Shown piece by piece: positions 6,491-7,202 of a stretch of 7,202 bases of DNA. How positions within the stretch are numbered: the stretch's first letter is position 1; each line of letters begins with the position of its first letter. This DNA is from Anaerolineales bacterium UBA5069. Its GTDB lineage: Bacteria; Chloroflexota; Anaerolineae; Caldilineales; Caldilineaceae. The DNA lies in the NCBI GenBank assembly GCA_002415895.1, contig DIAV01000334.1, forward strand, positions 1-7,202. The letters are read 5' to 3'. The notes beneath the pieces were generated by a model. The model did not search any database and was not told the origin of the DNA. It saw only the letters and a list, made by a program, of their open reading frames with translations. A program made the position numbers and the translations under genes.

Positions 6491-6520
6491 AGTATAACTG
6501 CGATGGCGCGCGCGGGCCAA
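6491..6520 (-). promoter_or_regulatory. Likely promoter of pilin-comF unit
   Basis: On the minus strand TATACT (complement of 6491-6496) is preceded after 18 bp by TTGGCC (complement of 6515-6520). The start site would be near 6484, giving a leader of about 55 nt before the pilin ATG at 6429. Confidence 0.5.
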
Positions 6521-6572
6521 CCGGCACGCGTGGCAGGGGCGCTATGCGGCGGTGAATGTCACCCGTGCGCTA

Positions 6573-6581
6573 TGTTATACT
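6573..6581 (+). promoter_or_regulatory. Extended -10 promoter of COG1579-like gene
   Basis: TGTTATACT (6573-6581) is an extended -10 with hexamer TATACT. The -35 region is weak. The start site would be near 6588, giving a leader of about 105 nt to GTG 6694. A small hairpin TGCGG-tttt-CCGCA (6603-6616) lies in the leader. The promoter diverges from the pilin promoter at 6491-6520. Confidence 0.55.
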
Positions 6582-6679
6582 GGAGCTACGCCTACGCTGT
6601 GCTGCGGTTTTCCGCATACCTGCTGATCCGCAACAGCGCCAAAGGCTCCCCGTCGCCGGCCGCCGAGCGCGCCGCAAAC

Positions 6680-6684
6680 AAGGA
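6680..6684 (+). promoter_or_regulatory. Ribosome binding site of COG1579-like gene
   Basis: AAGGA lies 9 nt before the GTG at 6694 and decides this non-ATG start. An ATG at 6684 is out of frame. Confidence 0.6.
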
Positions 6685-6693
6685 TGCCACCAC

Positions 6694-7202
6694 GTGACAG
6701 ATATCGCGCGCCTCCACGATTTGCAGACGATTGATACCTACTGGGAGAAGATGCGCAGGCGGCTGCTGCAATTGCAGAAGCTGCTGGCAGAGCCTGCCGA
6801 AGTCATGGCCGCACGCGCTGCGCTGGTAGAGACCGACGCCACGCTGCACGGCTGGCACGGCAAGCAGACCGATGCAGACCTGGCCGTGCAAGGCCTTGTG
6901 CAGCGCATCCAGTCGACGGATGCAAAGTTGATGGGCGGCAGTGTGCGTGATCCAAAGGAGCTGCAGGCGCTGCAGGCCAGTGCCGATGCGTTGCGTCGCC
7001 AGCGCGCAACGACCGAGGAAGAAGGCGTCGATGCGCTGCTTCATATTGAGGAATTGACCACGCAGCGCAAGGCGCAAGCGGCCGCGCTGGCAAAGCTCGA
7101 GGCAGCGACGACGGCGCGCCACAGCGAGTACCTGGCCGAAGAAGCAAAGCTCAAGCGACAGGCGGTGCAGTTGAAGGGGCAGCGCGCACGTCTGGTGGAT
7201 GC
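6694..7202 (+). CDS. Coiled-coil protein of COG1579 type, 3' end missing
   Basis: The gene runs off the right edge; 169 codons are visible from GTG 6694, opening VTDIARLHDLQTIDTYWEKM. The pattern matches the COG1579 family (predicted nucleic-acid-binding proteins with a long coiled coil and a C-terminal C4 zinc ribbon). The LHDLQTID opening is typical, and so is the diagnostic stretch near residues 78-97, KLMGGSVRDPKELQALQ. Heptad-like Leu/Ala patterns fill residues 20-60 and 88-169. The zinc ribbon would lie beyond the window, so it cannot be confirmed. The molecular role of this family is poorly defined. The gene diverges from the pilin-comF unit and has its own extended -10 promoter. Confidence 0.85.
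   Translation, partial: MTDIARLHDLQTIDTYWEKMRRRLLQLQKLLAEPAEVMAARAALVETDATLHGWHGKQTDADLAVQGLVQRIQSTDAKLMGGSVRDPKELQALQASADALRRQRATTEEEGVDALLHIEELTTQRKAQAAALAKLEAATTARHSEYLAEEAKLKRQAVQLKGQRARLVD

Noticed and set aside
6592..7122. Minus-strand open frame of 176 codons
   Set aside because: It is antisense to the COG1579-like coiled-coil gene, which has a ribosome site, a promoter and the family signature.

Overview
The window is GC-rich bacterial chromosome carrying eight protein-coding genes, one tRNA gene and several readable control sites. I think a Chloroflexota bacterium is the most likely source. The reasons are the lipoprotein with long Pro/Thr linkers joining a nuclease-like, an SH3-like and a lamin-tail-like domain, the Flp pilin, the long-form hibernation factor and the general gene style. 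This is inference: there is no rRNA or marker gene here to fix the taxonomy.

Layout, left to right. Positions 1-305 have no convincing gene but hold a 10-bp tandem repeat with A-tracts spaced one helical turn apart. A tRNA-Ser(CGA) gene (343-430) follows an extended -10 promoter. Its last three bases are the first three of a perfect 30-bp-arm inverted repeat (428-489). Next come three plus-strand genes. The first (687-1499) is an unrecognised protein with a CxxC...CxxC zinc ribbon. The second (1688-2977) is a multidomain lipoprotein whose thermonuclease-like domain has lost key catalytic residues. The third (3060-3650) is a second unrecognised protein, clearly a paralogue of the first. An isochorismatase/nicotinamidase-like hydrolase (3738-4361) follows and ends at a bidirectional terminator.

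The minus-strand block converges on that terminator. It has the long-form ribosome hibernation factor hpf (4497-5069), driven by a near-consensus promoter about 270 nt upstream, then comF (5466-6206), then a tiny Flp/Fap pilin gene (6256-6429). A divergent promoter region separates the pilin from a plus-strand coiled-coil protein of the COG1579 type, which runs off the right edge.

The most novel content is the paralogue pair flanking the lipoprotein. The two proteins share a strongly conserved block (24 of 45 residues identical, with the motif LEVW-aromatic-x-DLNGPR) followed by a gap-free homologous C-terminus of 52 residues. I recognise no named family for them. The pilin-comF pair (49 nt apart, same strand) is the second item worth following, because both families can be linked to surface appendages or DNA uptake.
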